Shown in pieces: positions 44,607-54,183 of a stretch of 64,000 nt of DNA. The position numbers and the translations under genes were made by a program. The DNA comes from Myroides profundi. GTDB lineage: Bacteria; Bacteroidota; Bacteroidia; Flavobacteriales; Flavobacteriaceae. Location of the stretch: positions 310,001 through 374,000 of the forward strand of contig NZ_CP010817.1 of assembly GCF_000833025.1 (NCBI RefSeq), in the 5' to 3' direction. Numbering within the stretch: the stretch's first letter is position 1; each line of letters opens with the position of its first letter. A model generated the notes under the pieces. That model had not been told where the DNA came from, ran no database searches, and saw only the letters and a list, made by a program, of their open reading frames with translations.

Positions 44607-45686
44607 TTACTTAGCTAGTTTATGTACAACTAGGTCTTTTACTGTAAATAGAGCAGGTGTATTAATACCATATTCTCCTTTATCAGATGAGTCTACATAG
44701 AATACTAAGTATTTAGCAGCTCCTAGTTTGTCTAGTTTTATTTTTTGCCAATTAGTATTGATGCTTCCTTTATCATCTTTGTACTCTACAAGTTTTAACT
44801 CAATAGGATTATTGATTACTTTTTTGTTTTCATCTAGTCCATAAACAATGATTGAGTAATAATCACCTTTACCAAATTTCTTTGCAAAGTTATCTCCGTT
44901 TTTGATTGAGTAGTAAGTATATGGGCTTAGACCTACATTTATTTCTACAGGTAATAATTGTTGTCCTTTTTCATCTGAAAGAGTTACAGATGTTACCGCT
45001 TTATTTACATCGATTACATCACCTTTAGCGTATTTAGTAGTGATACCTTCTGTGTATGCCACTAAGAAAGGAAGTGCATTACCGTTTTTGTCAGTGTTTT
45101 TAGCCATACTACCGTGCATATTGCTAGCAAACTTGTCTTTATGGTCTTTTTGATCTGTACTGTTTGAAGCAATAAATCCATTCCAGTATTTGTTTTCTCC
45201 GAAAGTAGAAACAGTATGACTGAATGAGAAAGGTTTAGCTTCTATTCTCGCACCATTAGTAAAAGTATCTGTCCATAGATTACCTCCTTCAACTGGTAGG
45301 CCTAATTTAATATCTTTAAGGTTAAGAATATTATGAGTCTCACCATACTTAGCAGTAACGATATAATCATATATTTCTAATACTCCTGTGTTAGAAGTTA
45401 CTCTTAATGCGATAGTTTGAGTCTCAGCATAATCAATCTTATACTTTAAGATAGGTTCTTCAGAAAGTTTTTTCTGAGTAGTAGTATTATGCCATACAAA
45501 CTTATGTGTAGTAGGATCAATTTTAGGGTCGATTGTAAACTCGCTTCTCGCTTCTACAGATTGTTTTACTTCTTTGATAACGATAGTATGGTTACTATCA
45601 TCGCTAGAACATGAAGTGAATACTGTAGTCGTAAGGGTTAAGCCTAGAGCAAGTAGTAAACTAGTACGTAAGAATCTAAGTTTCAT
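44607..45686 (-). CDS. DUF4465 surface lipoprotein, intact copy
   Basis: A 359-residue lipoprotein (signal ending FTSC, Cys26). Residues about 30-115 form a PKD/Ig-like domain (TIDPKIDPTTHKFVWHN...). About 130-359 is a DUF4465 domain: FSFSHTVSTFGENKYWNGFIASN, SMAKNTDKNGNALPFLVAYTEG, YYSIKNGDNFAKKFGKGDYYSIIVYGLDEN, KLVEYKDDKGSINTNWQKIKLDKLGAAKYLVFYVDSSD. DUF4465 proteins recur in cobalamin-riboswitch loci of Bacteroidota, where some surface lipoproteins capture B12, so a B12-binding role is plausible but inferred. It is a paralogue of the broken gene upstream. A terminator at 45858-45883 implies a separate promoter or read-through. Confidence 0.85.
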   Translation of the reverse strand: MKLRFLRTSLLLALGLTLTTTVFTSCSSDDSNHTIVIKEVKQSVEARSEFTIDPKIDPTTHKFVWHNTTTQKKLSEEPILKYKIDYAETQTIALRVTSNTGVLEIYDYIVTAKYGETHNILNLKDIKLGLPVEGGNLWTDTFTNGARIEAKPFSFSHTVSTFGENKYWNGFIASNSTDQKDHKDKFASNMHGSMAKNTDKNGNALPFLVAYTEGITTKYAKGDVIDVNKAVTSVTLSDEKGQQLLPVEINVGLSPYTYYSIKNGDNFAKKFGKGDYYSIIVYGLDENKKVINNPIELKLVEYKDDKGSINTNWQKIKLDKLGAAKYLVFYVDSSDKGEYGINTPALFTVKDLVVHKLAK

Positions 45687-45857
45687 CTTTAGGAATATGT
45701 GTTATAGTTAATAAATTTTGTGTAAAATTAATGAAATAAACGAATCTATTGTTTTTAAATTGTTGTTAATTTTTGTAAATAAATGTCATATAATGACAGT
45801 TGAAGTGTTGTTTTTTAGAAATATCTTTGTAATTGTGGTAGTTGTGAGGTAATAAAA

Positions 45858-45883
45858 AAAGCACCACTTATACGTGATGCTTT
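45858..45883 (-). terminator. Terminator between the two DUF4465 genes
   Basis: Stem AAAGCACCAC / GTGATGCTTT (10 bp with one mismatch that becomes a wobble pair in RNA) followed on the minus strand by a T run, immediately after the broken DUF4465 gene. Confidence 0.8.
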
Positions 45884-45896
45884 AATTGATATTATT

Positions 45897-46991
45897 TTAT
45901 TTGTCTATTTTATCGACTGTTAGGTTGTCCATACAGAAGTAAACAGATGTATTTGGCCCAAAGTCTCCTGCATCTGTAGTTTCCATCTGGAATACTAAAT
46001 AACTTACTTCACCAAGTGATGATAGGTCTATTTTATGCCAATCTTTAGACATGATTAATTCATCACCTCTGTAATCTGCTAAGTAATGTGTAACAGGTTT
46101 TTGGTTGATCTTATTGTCTTTGTCAACTCCATAAATCATTAGCTTAAAGTAGTCTCCTTTGACAAATTTTCTAGCAAAAGAATCTCCTGTTAAGTTTCCA
46201 TAATATGGCCATGGATGGTTAGAGATATCTACATTAACGGCTTTGTAACTGTCTTTAGCTTCTCCTATCTTAATCCAATTAGAGTATTGCTTTTCATTAA
46301 ATACTCCTTGTGTTGCTTGCCAATCTTTCATATAGTATCCCCAATACCCTATTATAAAAGGTGTGCCTTCGCCTTGTGTACCTCCTTTAGCCATTGAGCC
46401 CCATTGGTTCTCTATGAAACCTACAGATCCTTCTTGGTTATAATTATTATTGTCTTTTACATTAGATACTGTAAAACCATCCCAAGTATTTGGATATTCT
46501 GATGTGTGAGAGAAGGTGAATATCTGATGTTGTAATAGTACTTTATCAGTATAAGTCTTACTCCATATTTGACCTCCTTGTTTATTCAGGCCATTAGCTA
46601 GATTGAAAGTAGAAAGGTCTAATGTAATGTAGTTATAATTATAGCTTTTAGCTACATCAACTTTATAGGTATAATAACTATGAGAGTTTCCTTGCTCTAC
46701 TATTAAAACTAGATCTCTAGTTCCAGGAGTATTGTATGTGTATTTTAATACTTGTTCATTAGATAGAATGGTTCCTTAAGCGTTGTCTTTCCATCTGTAG
46801 ACAGCATTAGCAATGTTCAGTTGTGGATCTATGGTAACTTCATCAAAAGTTACAGACTCAACTGTTCCACTGAATGTAGGTATTACATAAGGGACATTGT
46901 CATCATTAGAACAGCTCGTAAAAGTAGAAGCTGTTAGTAAAGTTAGTCCTAAAAGTAGTATAGAACTTAACTTAGTAAAGTGTTTTTTCAT
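45897..46991 (-). pseudogene. DUF4465 lipoprotein gene interrupted by an in-frame ochre codon
   Basis: One continuous reading frame of 365 codons runs from the ATG at 46991 (lipoprotein signal TSCSNDD) to the stop at 45897. A TAA at codon 72 (46778-46776) breaks it. Both sides keep the same frame and align to the intact paralogue at 44607-45686: VYRWKDNA-stop-GTILSNEQVLKYTY against FVWHNTTTQKKLSEEPILKYKI. The downstream part has the complete DUF4465 domain, including FSHTSEYPNTWDGFTVSN, SYKAVNVDISNHPWPYYGNLTGDSFARKF and NTSVYFCMDNL. A single base change (AAA, CAA or GAA to TAA) explains it. Natural nonsense mutation, read-through, or a sequencing error cannot be separated here. Confidence 0.8.
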
Positions 46992-47031
46992 AATTTATAA
47001 TCGTTAAATAGCTTATAGTTGGTTAATTATT

Positions 47032-47997
47032 TTATCTAGTAGGAACGTTTAGTTTGGCTTTATGTAAGTCAATTACTCCTGCTACTTCTGTAGAAGTTTC
47101 GCCTAACCAACCAGCCTCTTGATCCATAGCTGTGTATACTTTAATGAAATCTACTCCAGGAAGTTTTACTTTGTTACCTTGTTTGTCAACAGCCCAATTA
47201 ATATCGATGGCTGCGTCTATATGACTATTAACTTGGTTGTCTACATAACCATATTCATATTCTGGTAAAATCCAGTAGGTACCGTTCCCACTTGTGTCAG
47301 AAGCATTATTTGGTAGTCTAGAACCTTTGAATGTAATCTTTTTGTCAGTTATCCAAAGAGGATAGTAACTTTGGTCATGGAATTGGTTTTTAGGTTTATA
47401 ATCTTTTTGGCCTTGATTAGTTTCAAAGTAAATGTATTTGTCAAAATCTCCTTTTTGGGCATCTAATTCAGGAGAAGGCTTGTGAAATGTTATTTCATAG
47501 TCGTGAATAGTTTTAGGATTCTTGTATTCACTACCAGCTATTTCATACCACTCGTCCTCATCAGGTTTACCATTTTTATTCTTATCATAAGCAACCATGA
47601 TAATACCTGGCTCTGAACTGCTCTTAAAAGCATTACCTAATACAACAAAGTCTCTTCTGCCATCTTTGTTAGGTATGGTATGGTCAAACCCCATTACAAT
47701 ATATCCTCCAAAACCTCCAAGTGTTACCATAGATAGTTTGTCGCCAGAAATAGCTTTCAATGCTTTCTGATTCATTATTTCTTGAGTATCACCTACTTCA
47801 TATTTAGGTAAATCATTTACAAATTGACCTGGAGCAGGAAGAAAGTCTAATACCTTAGTTACGTCACTATAGTTATATGATATAGAGTCAACAAATTCTT
47901 CTTGTTGAGTGTTGTCATCACTAGAACAGCTATAAAAAGTAATAGCTGATAAGCATAGAGTAGCTATTAGGCTTAGTTTTAATCTTTTTGTTTTCAT
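47032..47997 (-). CDS. Surface lipoprotein of the B12 locus (PKD-like cell surface protein)
   Basis: A 321-residue lipoprotein (lipobox FYSC, Cys24). The mature protein contains GDKLSMVTLGGFGGYIVMGFDHTI and GRRDFVVLGNAFKSSSEPGIIMVAYDKNKNGKPDEDEWYEIAGSE, with a calcium-loop-like DKNKNGKPDED, and ends AWAVDKQG-type INWAVDKQGNKVKLPGVDFIKVYTAMDQ. Proteins of this kind recur as cell-surface proteins beside BtuB/BtuG-like genes in Bacteroidota. The start is 14 bases after the BtuG-like gene, so it is in the operon. A B12 role is inferred from context only. Confidence 0.75.
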   Translation of the reverse strand: MKTKRLKLSLIATLCLSAITFYSCSSDDNTQQEEFVDSISYNYSDVTKVLDFLPAPGQFVNDLPKYEVGDTQEIMNQKALKAISGDKLSMVTLGGFGGYIVMGFDHTIPNKDGRRDFVVLGNAFKSSSEPGIIMVAYDKNKNGKPDEDEWYEIAGSEYKNPKTIHDYEITFHKPSPELDAQKGDFDKYIYFETNQGQKDYKPKNQFHDQSYYPLWITDKKITFKGSRLPNNASDTSGNGTYWILPEYEYGYVDNQVNSHIDAAIDINWAVDKQGNKVKLPGVDFIKVYTAMDQEAGWLGETSTEVAGVIDLHKAKLNVPTR

Positions 47998-48011
47998 ATT
48001 AAGTTATTGGT

Positions 48012-49148
48012 TTATTTTTTAATGAATGCGATATGAGCAGGTATATTACCTCCAGTTGTCTTCCATTTAAGCTTTCCTTCAGGAGAGAAACAGTAGACAA
48101 AACCTGTTCCTATATAGTCTTGTGCGTCAGTCATGAAGATTTCTTTAGTTTCAGGATTGACTGCTATTCCATAAGGTATCTGTATTTTTTTTTCTGTGCC
48201 ATCAGTGATGATATTATCGGTAATAACTTTTTTTGTCAATGTATTAAGAATACCATACGACACATTATTACCTCCTGTGTTATGTTTATAAGAAGTAGCG
48301 TAGTAGTATAGCTTGTCATCATCCATAGTCATATTAGACACAGGTATGTCAAGCTTCTGCTTCACTTGGTCAGAGTTAGAGTCTATTACATACAAGTTAG
48401 GTTCTACATTATAATAGTCTCCTCTTGAAGAAACATAGATGTCTCCAGCTTTATCAATTTGCATACGATGTAAGTTGATGGCTACATCTATCTTTTTGGT
48501 TTCTGTAAATGAAGGAATGTCTATCACTGATACTGTAGTATCATAATTAGGAACACGGTATCCTCCAGAGTTAGCTACATATAGTTTGTTTCCTTTAATG
48601 ACTATTTCTTCAGGTTGATAACCTACCGTTACTCGTCTAGTTACTTCTAGTGATAAGGTATCTATCTCCGCTACGAAACCACGTTCTGCATTTGGATTTA
48701 TTTCTACTTTTCCTGCATAAGAGCTAACATAAGCCTTATCATCTTTAAAAGCTAAATAACGACAGTTAGGTACATGGATTTGTTTAATATGTTTACCAGT
48801 TTCTACGTCAAATACTTCTATGAAGTTTGATACGTTAATAGTAGCATAAGCTTTAGTACCATATATCTTGATGTCATTACCTACATCACCTAGTTCTTTA
48901 GTAATATTTGGATTTCTTTCTGAGAAGATATCTCTAGTATACGTTCCGTTGTGATATTCAAATAAGTCTATAGAAGCTCTGTTCATTCCCATATTACCTT
49001 CATTAAGCAGGTAGAAACCACTGTATTTATCAGTAGTAATAGGAATAGATACTTGTGAACTATCAGATAAGAATATCATCTCATCTTTGCGACAACTTAC
49101 TAATGTTAGTAATGCTAATGCAAGGAATATTATTTTGTTTAATTTCAT
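48012..49148 (-). CDS. BtuG-like beta-propeller surface lipoprotein (YncE/DUF5074 type)
   Basis: A 378-residue lipoprotein (lipobox LVSC, Cys19) composed of repeated propeller blades: NDIKIYGTKAYATINVSNFIEVFDVETGKHI, YLAFKDDKAYVSSYAGKV, EEIVIKGNKLYVANSGGY and GIAVNPETKEIFMTDAQDYIGTGFVYCFSPEG. Surface propeller lipoproteins of this type next to BtuB are BtuG in Bacteroides, which captures vitamin B12 and hands it to the receptor. The gene overlaps btuB by 4 bases (ATGA) and lies behind the cobalamin riboswitch. The functional call depends on context; binding residues were not checked. Confidence 0.75.
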   Translation of the reverse strand: MKLNKIIFLALALLTLVSCRKDEMIFLSDSSQVSIPITTDKYSGFYLLNEGNMGMNRASIDLFEYHNGTYTRDIFSERNPNITKELGDVGNDIKIYGTKAYATINVSNFIEVFDVETGKHIKQIHVPNCRYLAFKDDKAYVSSYAGKVEINPNAERGFVAEIDTLSLEVTRRVTVGYQPEEIVIKGNKLYVANSGGYRVPNYDTTVSVIDIPSFTETKKIDVAINLHRMQIDKAGDIYVSSRGDYYNVEPNLYVIDSNSDQVKQKLDIPVSNMTMDDDKLYYYATSYKHNTGGNNVSYGILNTLTKKVITDNIITDGTEKKIQIPYGIAVNPETKEIFMTDAQDYIGTGFVYCFSPEGKLKWKTTGGNIPAHIAFIKK

Positions 49149-51214
49149 AGGTCAAAGCTTAAAGTGAAACGGAAGTTACGTCCTGGCATTGGGAAGTTGC
49201 TCACAACTTCATAATATTGATTAGCAATATTATTAGCCTCTATGCTTGCTTTAAAGTGATATTGTCTCCACTGAAAACTTTTAAGTAAGGAAATATCATG
49301 CGTATACCAAGGCTGTATTTCATTTCGCTTGATATTGTTTTTATTACCATTGTAACGTTCTCCTACATAAATAAAACTATAGTTAAGCCCCCAATCTCTA
49401 TAGTCTAGACTGACAATAGAAGATCCTGAATGCCATGGAGCATAAGGTATCTGATCTCCGTAATAAGAAGGCTTGCCATATAGCGTTTTACTCTTGTCTT
49501 TGGCAACCGTATATTCATAAGTTAGGTTTACTCCTAACTTTAAGTCTTCCATGATTTTTAGGGTAGTTCCTAAGTTAGTTTCTATTCCGTAGTTTTCTAC
49601 CTTTCCTAGGTTAGTCATCATCCATCTCATCATACTAGAAGTAGGAGTAGCGATAATCTTATCTGTAATATTAGCATAATAAGACTCAACAGACAGATGT
49701 ACTTCTTCAAAAAGAGACTGTTGAAACTGTTTGTTATAAGTAAAACCTAAGTTAACCTGTCTAGATGCTTCAGGCTTTAAGTTCGCTGTACCTAATTGAG
49801 TATAATAAAGATCATTGAATGTAGGTAGTCTATAAATATACTTATAGAATGAATGAATGACTAAGTCCTCATTATCCCATGGTTTATAGCTTAGGAACAC
49901 AGAAGGTGCCCAAAACTGACGATCAGGTGCTTCAAAGTTATAACGTACTTTCTCTTTTGTAAATGTTCCTAGTATATTAGCCTGAGCCTTTACTTTACCT
50001 AGGTTTACGGATGTAGCAAGTGAAGTCAAGAATGTATAGCGCTCAGGATAAGAGAACGGAGTTCCTTGTCCCTTACGTGTTGCGTTTAACTTATTGTATT
50101 GTAAATCTGTAGATAAGGAAACATCCCATATATCTGTAAGCTTGTATAGGTGTGCTGCAGATAGATAATATTCTTGTTGAAAATAGGTATTGTCAAACTG
50201 TGGATTGTAAGTTACCTCTTCTCCTTCGAAGCCTACCGTCTTACGAGATAAGTAATGCATCTCATCATAAGCATATTTCCCTTTGAGTTGGAATTGATAC
50301 CTATCAGAAACAAATCTAGTCCATTCTCCTTGTGCCATGAAGTTTTTGTCTTGTTGGCGTTCATTGATGTTTTCTGTTTCAAGAGTGACATCACTTTTTT
50401 TGATTACAGCACCAGGTAACCCTCTGTCAGATTGATAGTAATATAAATTAGCTTGCCAAGTATCTTTATCTGTTTTTCCAAACCATGTATTCTCTATTCG
50501 ATAAGCCTCTATATCACTATTCTTTCTATGACCAATAGTATCATAAGCTACAGAACCATCTATATTATGGCGTTTTTGTCTGAATTTATAATCTCCATTA
50601 GAATAGATATACTCAGCACTGATAGAGGTACTAATATTGTTGTTTACTTTGATATCTGTACGTACAGAAGGATTGACTAATTGGATAGAACCAGCCTTGT
50701 ATTTAGCTGATATATTTACGTCTTTTCCTTCTTGGAAGACAGGTTTTTTAGTTTGTAGATATACAGTAGAAGCAGATGCAAACTCTTTAGCAGATTGGAA
50801 AATAGCACTGCGTTGACCATTGTATAGTTTTACAGTCTCGATATTGTCTAAGGAGAACTTACCTAAGTCTACGATTCCATTCTGTGCATTGCCTACTTGT
50901 ACCCCGTTATAAAATACTCCTACGTGATGAGTACCCATATTACGAACGTCTACTGTCTTTAGTCCTCCCATACCACCATAATCTTTGATCTTCACTCCTG
51001 CGAAGTATCGTAGAGCATCAGCTACACTATAACTATTAAGACGTTGAAGTTTAGCTCCGTCTAGTGTCTGTACAGGTATAAGATCTCGAAAGACTTCTTT
51101 TTGTATCACGATCTCATTTAGAGCAGTGATACTGTCTTTAGGGGTCTGTGCATATATAGCAGTATTCGCTATACATAACGCAGTGGTTAGTACTAGTAAT
51201 TTTGTTTTTGTCAT
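49145..51214 (-). CDS. btuB: TonB-dependent receptor for cobalamin (BtuB-like)
   Basis: A 689-residue outer-membrane receptor. The signal peptide ends near residue 22 (IYAQ). A TonB-box-like segment ITALNEIVIQKEV is followed by the plug domain (VADALRYFAGVKIKDYGGMGGLKTVDVRNMG and IVDLGKFSLDNIETVKLYNGQR), then the barrel, ending FRFTLSFDL. It lacks the N-terminal carboxypeptidase-like domain of the receptor at 2701-5067. Length and plug resemble BtuB. The cobalamin riboswitch about 130 bases upstream strongly supports a B12-related substrate. It is first gene of the operon with the BtuG-like and other lipoproteins. Confidence 0.88.
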   Translation of the reverse strand: MTKTKLLVLTTALCIANTAIYAQTPKDSITALNEIVIQKEVFRDLIPVQTLDGAKLQRLNSYSVADALRYFAGVKIKDYGGMGGLKTVDVRNMGTHHVGVFYNGVQVGNAQNGIVDLGKFSLDNIETVKLYNGQRSAIFQSAKEFASASTVYLQTKKPVFQEGKDVNISAKYKAGSIQLVNPSVRTDIKVNNNISTSISAEYIYSNGDYKFRQKRHNIDGSVAYDTIGHRKNSDIEAYRIENTWFGKTDKDTWQANLYYYQSDRGLPGAVIKKSDVTLETENINERQQDKNFMAQGEWTRFVSDRYQFQLKGKYAYDEMHYLSRKTVGFEGEEVTYNPQFDNTYFQQEYYLSAAHLYKLTDIWDVSLSTDLQYNKLNATRKGQGTPFSYPERYTFLTSLATSVNLGKVKAQANILGTFTKEKVRYNFEAPDRQFWAPSVFLSYKPWDNEDLVIHSFYKYIYRLPTFNDLYYTQLGTANLKPEASRQVNLGFTYNKQFQQSLFEEVHLSVESYYANITDKIIATPTSSMMRWMMTNLGKVENYGIETNLGTTLKIMEDLKLGVNLTYEYTVAKDKSKTLYGKPSYYGDQIPYAPWHSGSSIVSLDYRDWGLNYSFIYVGERYNGNKNNIKRNEIQPWYTHDISLLKSFQWRQYHFKASIEANNIANQYYEVVSNFPMPGRNFRFTLSFDL

Positions 51215-51339
51215 ATTAGTTTTTGGCTAGTTGATTTTGACATTTGGAGTAGATATAAATGCGTCAAAATCATTGTTGCCAATGACTATATCATAGAACG
51301 CCTTATGTTTCATCCCCCGAAAACATCAAAACTTATTTT

Positions 51340-51500
51340 AGAATGGCAGGTATTCTGACTTGCTCATAACGAATATCCTTCCCATCTATGCGACAGTGGA
51401 TAGCTAGATTCGTTACTATTTATGAGCTTACAGCAGCGGGTCTGTTTAGGATTTTCACCTAATTCCCTTTTTCGTATCACAATGATAACCAGTCTCGTTA
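51340..51500 (-). ncRNA. Cobalamin (B12) riboswitch
   Basis: Read on the minus strand the region contains GGTGAAAATCC and GGGAATTAGGTG at the 5' side (about 51472-51450), ACCCGCTGCTGTAAGCTC (core P6/J region), and the B12 box AAGTCAGAATACCTGCC (51361-51345). These are in the order of a class I cobalamin riboswitch. It lies upstream of btuB. A hairpin ATTTTGAC / GTCAAAAT (51234-51241 and 51263-51270), about 25 bases before the btuB start, could be part of the expression platform. No T-run terminator is seen, so control of translation is more likely than termination. Confidence 0.88.
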
Positions 51501-51565
51501 CAAATATATAAAAAAAGCTTAATGGAATGTATTTATTCTGTTAATGGTATTTTATTATAGAATCT

Positions 51566-52006
51566 TTAAAAATTATTCCAAAAAGGCAGATGAGATTGAA
51601 AAGTCTTTAAAGCTTGCTTGTTCATCTCCGTTTCTAAAATAGGATAGACACGCATTCCTCTTTTGCCTTCTTTTTGTTCAGTAGAGATGATATGAAGCCT
51701 AGCTAATTCTTCTTTTGGGTATAGAAAGTATCCTTGTTGAGTAGCGATAATAAAATAGTCAAAATCATCTGTGATATGATAAGGAATAGTCTTCCCATCA
51801 TGATCACGTTGCCAAATGGCTACGAAATAGCCTACCTTTTTGGGTGTTATTTTAGCTTCTCTATATATAACTTTTTTATTGTTGAAATAGAAAGTACAGG
51901 CATTGTAGTCATTTTTTTCTGTACTCCATTGGATATCTGAGATACTAGTGGTTATGCTGTTTACTAATATTTTATTTAGTTGCTTTTGATAATTATGAAG
52001 TAGCAT
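51566..52006 (-). CDS. MepB family protein
   Basis: A 146-residue protein matching MepB: ITPKKVGYFVAIWQRDHDGKTIPYHITDDFDYFIIATQQG, then YFLYPKEELARLHIISTEQKEGKRGMRVYPILETEMNKQALKTFQSHLPFW. MepB in Staphylococcus aureus is encoded beside the MepA efflux pump and MepR, but its function is unknown. Here no efflux gene is adjacent. There is no signal peptide. The gene lies just upstream of the riboswitch, on the same strand, without an obvious terminator between them. Confidence 0.85.
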   Translation of the reverse strand: MLLHNYQKQLNKILVNSITTSISDIQWSTEKNDYNACTFYFNNKKVIYREAKITPKKVGYFVAIWQRDHDGKTIPYHITDDFDYFIIATQQGYFLYPKEELARLHIISTEQKEGKRGMRVYPILETEMNKQALKTFQSHLPFWNNF

Positions 52007-52062
52007 TTAAGGATGTTTATAAATGAATGGTATTAGAATGTTTTAAGTCCTTTTATTCTGTA

Positions 52063-52884
52063 TTATTTTTCTACTGTAAGTGTTTTATAGTTAAAAAACT
52101 CTTCAATTATATATTCGTTGTGATTTATCGTCTTAGTATATGTTGGATAATTATTCTTATTGTATTGGTATTCCTTAGTCTCTAAGGGGTAAACGAAACT
52201 TTTACTTGTCTTTATATTGTTAGACGGGTTATAGTTGTATATAATAGGCGAGAATGCAGTACGATATTCTAATACGGATAAATTTATAGGCATATCCTTA
52301 AAAGGATTAGGTGCTTCATCATATGTGAATTCTTCACTTGGGAAAGTAGACTCCTCTAATTTGACACTGGTTACATTGCCTTTTGTGTCATAGAAGTATT
52401 CTATGTTACTTTTATTTTCTGAAGCTATAGGATATACATAGTAAATTTGATTATTACTATTCGTTTTGTATTCATAGCTAGAGTTGCTGTACTTATTTGA
52501 AATTACTTTAGTTAAGATTCCTTTGTCATTGTATACTAAAGCATCATCTTCTTTGATTTTTCCTAGTGAATCTTTTTCCACTAAATGAAGAAGCTTGTTA
52601 GAGGTATTATAAGTATAATTTGTTTCTGACTTATTTAGATAGAATAACTTTTCATATCCTTTTTTCTTAAAATAATCTACAGTATTATGTTTTATTACAT
52701 TGCCATTATTATTGTATTCAAAAGTTATTTCAGAGATTAAAATATTGTTGTTTTCTGTTTTAATCTTTTTGTAATATTCTAATACAGTGACTGTTTTGTT
52801 GTTCTCAGTTGTATTGTCTGAGGAGCAACTACTTATGCTTATAGCAACTAATAAATAAGTAAAAAAAGTAATATTTCTAATCAT
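52063..52884 (-). CDS. YD-repeat-like lipoprotein, paralogue 1
   Basis: A 273-residue lipoprotein (lipobox ISSC, Cys20). The body is a run of short beta repeats of the form xxYNxxGxxxxxx: FEYNNNGNVIKHNTVDYF, YTYNTSNKLLHLVEKDSLGK, LVYNDKGILTKVISNKY, YFYDTKGNVTSVKLEE, and late YNKNNYPTYTKTI. These resemble YD/RHS-type repeats. A shared ANPNPFK-like motif (APNPFKDMPINL) is also present in the neighbour at 53081-53908. Function is unknown. The two genes are tandem paralogues on the same strand. Confidence 0.7.
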   Translation of the reverse strand: MIRNITFFTYLLVAISISSCSSDNTTENNKTVTVLEYYKKIKTENNNILISEITFEYNNNGNVIKHNTVDYFKKKGYEKLFYLNKSETNYTYNTSNKLLHLVEKDSLGKIKEDDALVYNDKGILTKVISNKYSNSSYEYKTNSNNQIYYVYPIASENKSNIEYFYDTKGNVTSVKLEESTFPSEEFTYDEAPNPFKDMPINLSVLEYRTAFSPIIYNYNPSNNIKTSKSFVYPLETKEYQYNKNNYPTYTKTINHNEYIIEEFFNYKTLTVEK

Positions 52885-53080
52885 AATTTGTAAGTGTTTA
52901 GTAAGTCTTAAAGATATACTTTTGTTTGATTACACTTATAGGTAATATGATATTCTCTCAACTTTTTAAGTTATGAATAGAAAAATTGAGTAAACTTACT
53001 AGTTTTAAGGAGGATAATATTGATAAGAGAATGTTGTATATATATGATTATTGAAATTGAATTTGTATGAATTATAGCTA

Positions 53081-53908
53081 TTATTTCGTTTTAATTATCT
53101 CTATATCTTTATAAGAGAACTCTTCTTTAACAACTCCATTGTTATTTGTAGTAATGCTTTTTTTAGGGTATTTATTCTTGTTATACTCATACTCTACATT
53201 TCCTTTTGTGGTGTTATTTTGATTATAAGTAGTCACATTATTAATAGGTTTGTAGTAATACATGATATCAAAAGCTGTTGTTTTTTGAAAATGTAGAGGA
53301 ACATTGACAGGCATATTCTTAAAAGGGTTGGGATTGTTATCATAAGTATAAGCCTCTACAATGTTAGCATTGTCTATCATAAATGTATTAGCTAGGTTGC
53401 CGTTACTGTCATATTTAAAGTTAGTGGTGGTGTTAATATCAGTGGCTGTTATTATTTGTTTTTTGTTATTATGAGTGAAGAGCAGTTCATTATCATAATC
53501 TAGATCAGAACTTTTAATCATCTGTCCTTTATTATCGTATTCGAAGACGAAGTTTTTAATCATCTTACCTTTGTCATTGACTTCTTTGATCTGAGTAAGT
53601 TGGTTGTGATTGTCATAGTAATACGAACATTCAGTTTTAGAACTTAATACTAATTGATTGTTTCTTATAGCTTCATAGGTCATGTAATGATTAGTTACTT
53701 TACCTTGACTGTCATAGGCAAACTTTACCTTGTAAGAATCATTACCATCTTTAAAGGTATCTATATTAGTATAAATATCTAATACAGTTGTTTTTTCTTT
53801 TCCTGAATCGATGGTGCCTTCTTCATTAGAATTGTTACTATCAGAACTACATCCTATAGTTGTAAATACTAATAAAGTACTTAAAATGTTAGTTATAGCT
53901 TTTTTCAT
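53081..53908 (-). CDS. YD-repeat-like lipoprotein, paralogue 2
   Basis: A 275-residue lipoprotein (lipobox TIGC, Cys20), homologous over its length to 52063-52884. Repeats include FAYDSQGKVTNHYMTYEA, YYYDNHNQLTQIKEVNDKGK, FEYDNKGQMIKSSDLDYDN and FKYDSNGNLANTFMIDN; NPNPFKNMPVNVPLHF matches NPFKDMPINL of the neighbour. The paralogues are separated by 196 bases of gene-free sequence. No function can be assigned. Confidence 0.7.
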   Translation of the reverse strand: MKKAITNILSTLLVFTTIGCSSDSNNSNEEGTIDSGKEKTTVLDIYTNIDTFKDGNDSYKVKFAYDSQGKVTNHYMTYEAIRNNQLVLSSKTECSYYYDNHNQLTQIKEVNDKGKMIKNFVFEYDNKGQMIKSSDLDYDNELLFTHNNKKQIITATDINTTTNFKYDSNGNLANTFMIDNANIVEAYTYDNNPNPFKNMPVNVPLHFQKTTAFDIMYYYKPINNVTTYNQNNTTKGNVEYEYNKNKYPKKSITTNNNGVVKEEFSYKDIEIIKTK

Positions 53909-54183
53909 GGAATGAATATTAGTGGTACAAAATTATTAAAATATATATTTATTTGATAGTTTTTTTTACTTTTAGTTTGTTGTTATTTAGTGATTTACGA
54001 TAAATTTGTTAATAGGAGTTGTCGGTATTAGAAATAAAAAATAAAGCAGTTTTTACTTCAAAATAGTTATAATAATAATTGTATTACCTTAATGTATGGT
54101 CAGCAATATGTTAAAGCAAAATAGGTTTTATTAATACAGCTGCTTTTGACTTTGTTGTTTATAAATGAGATATGTACGCTCAG

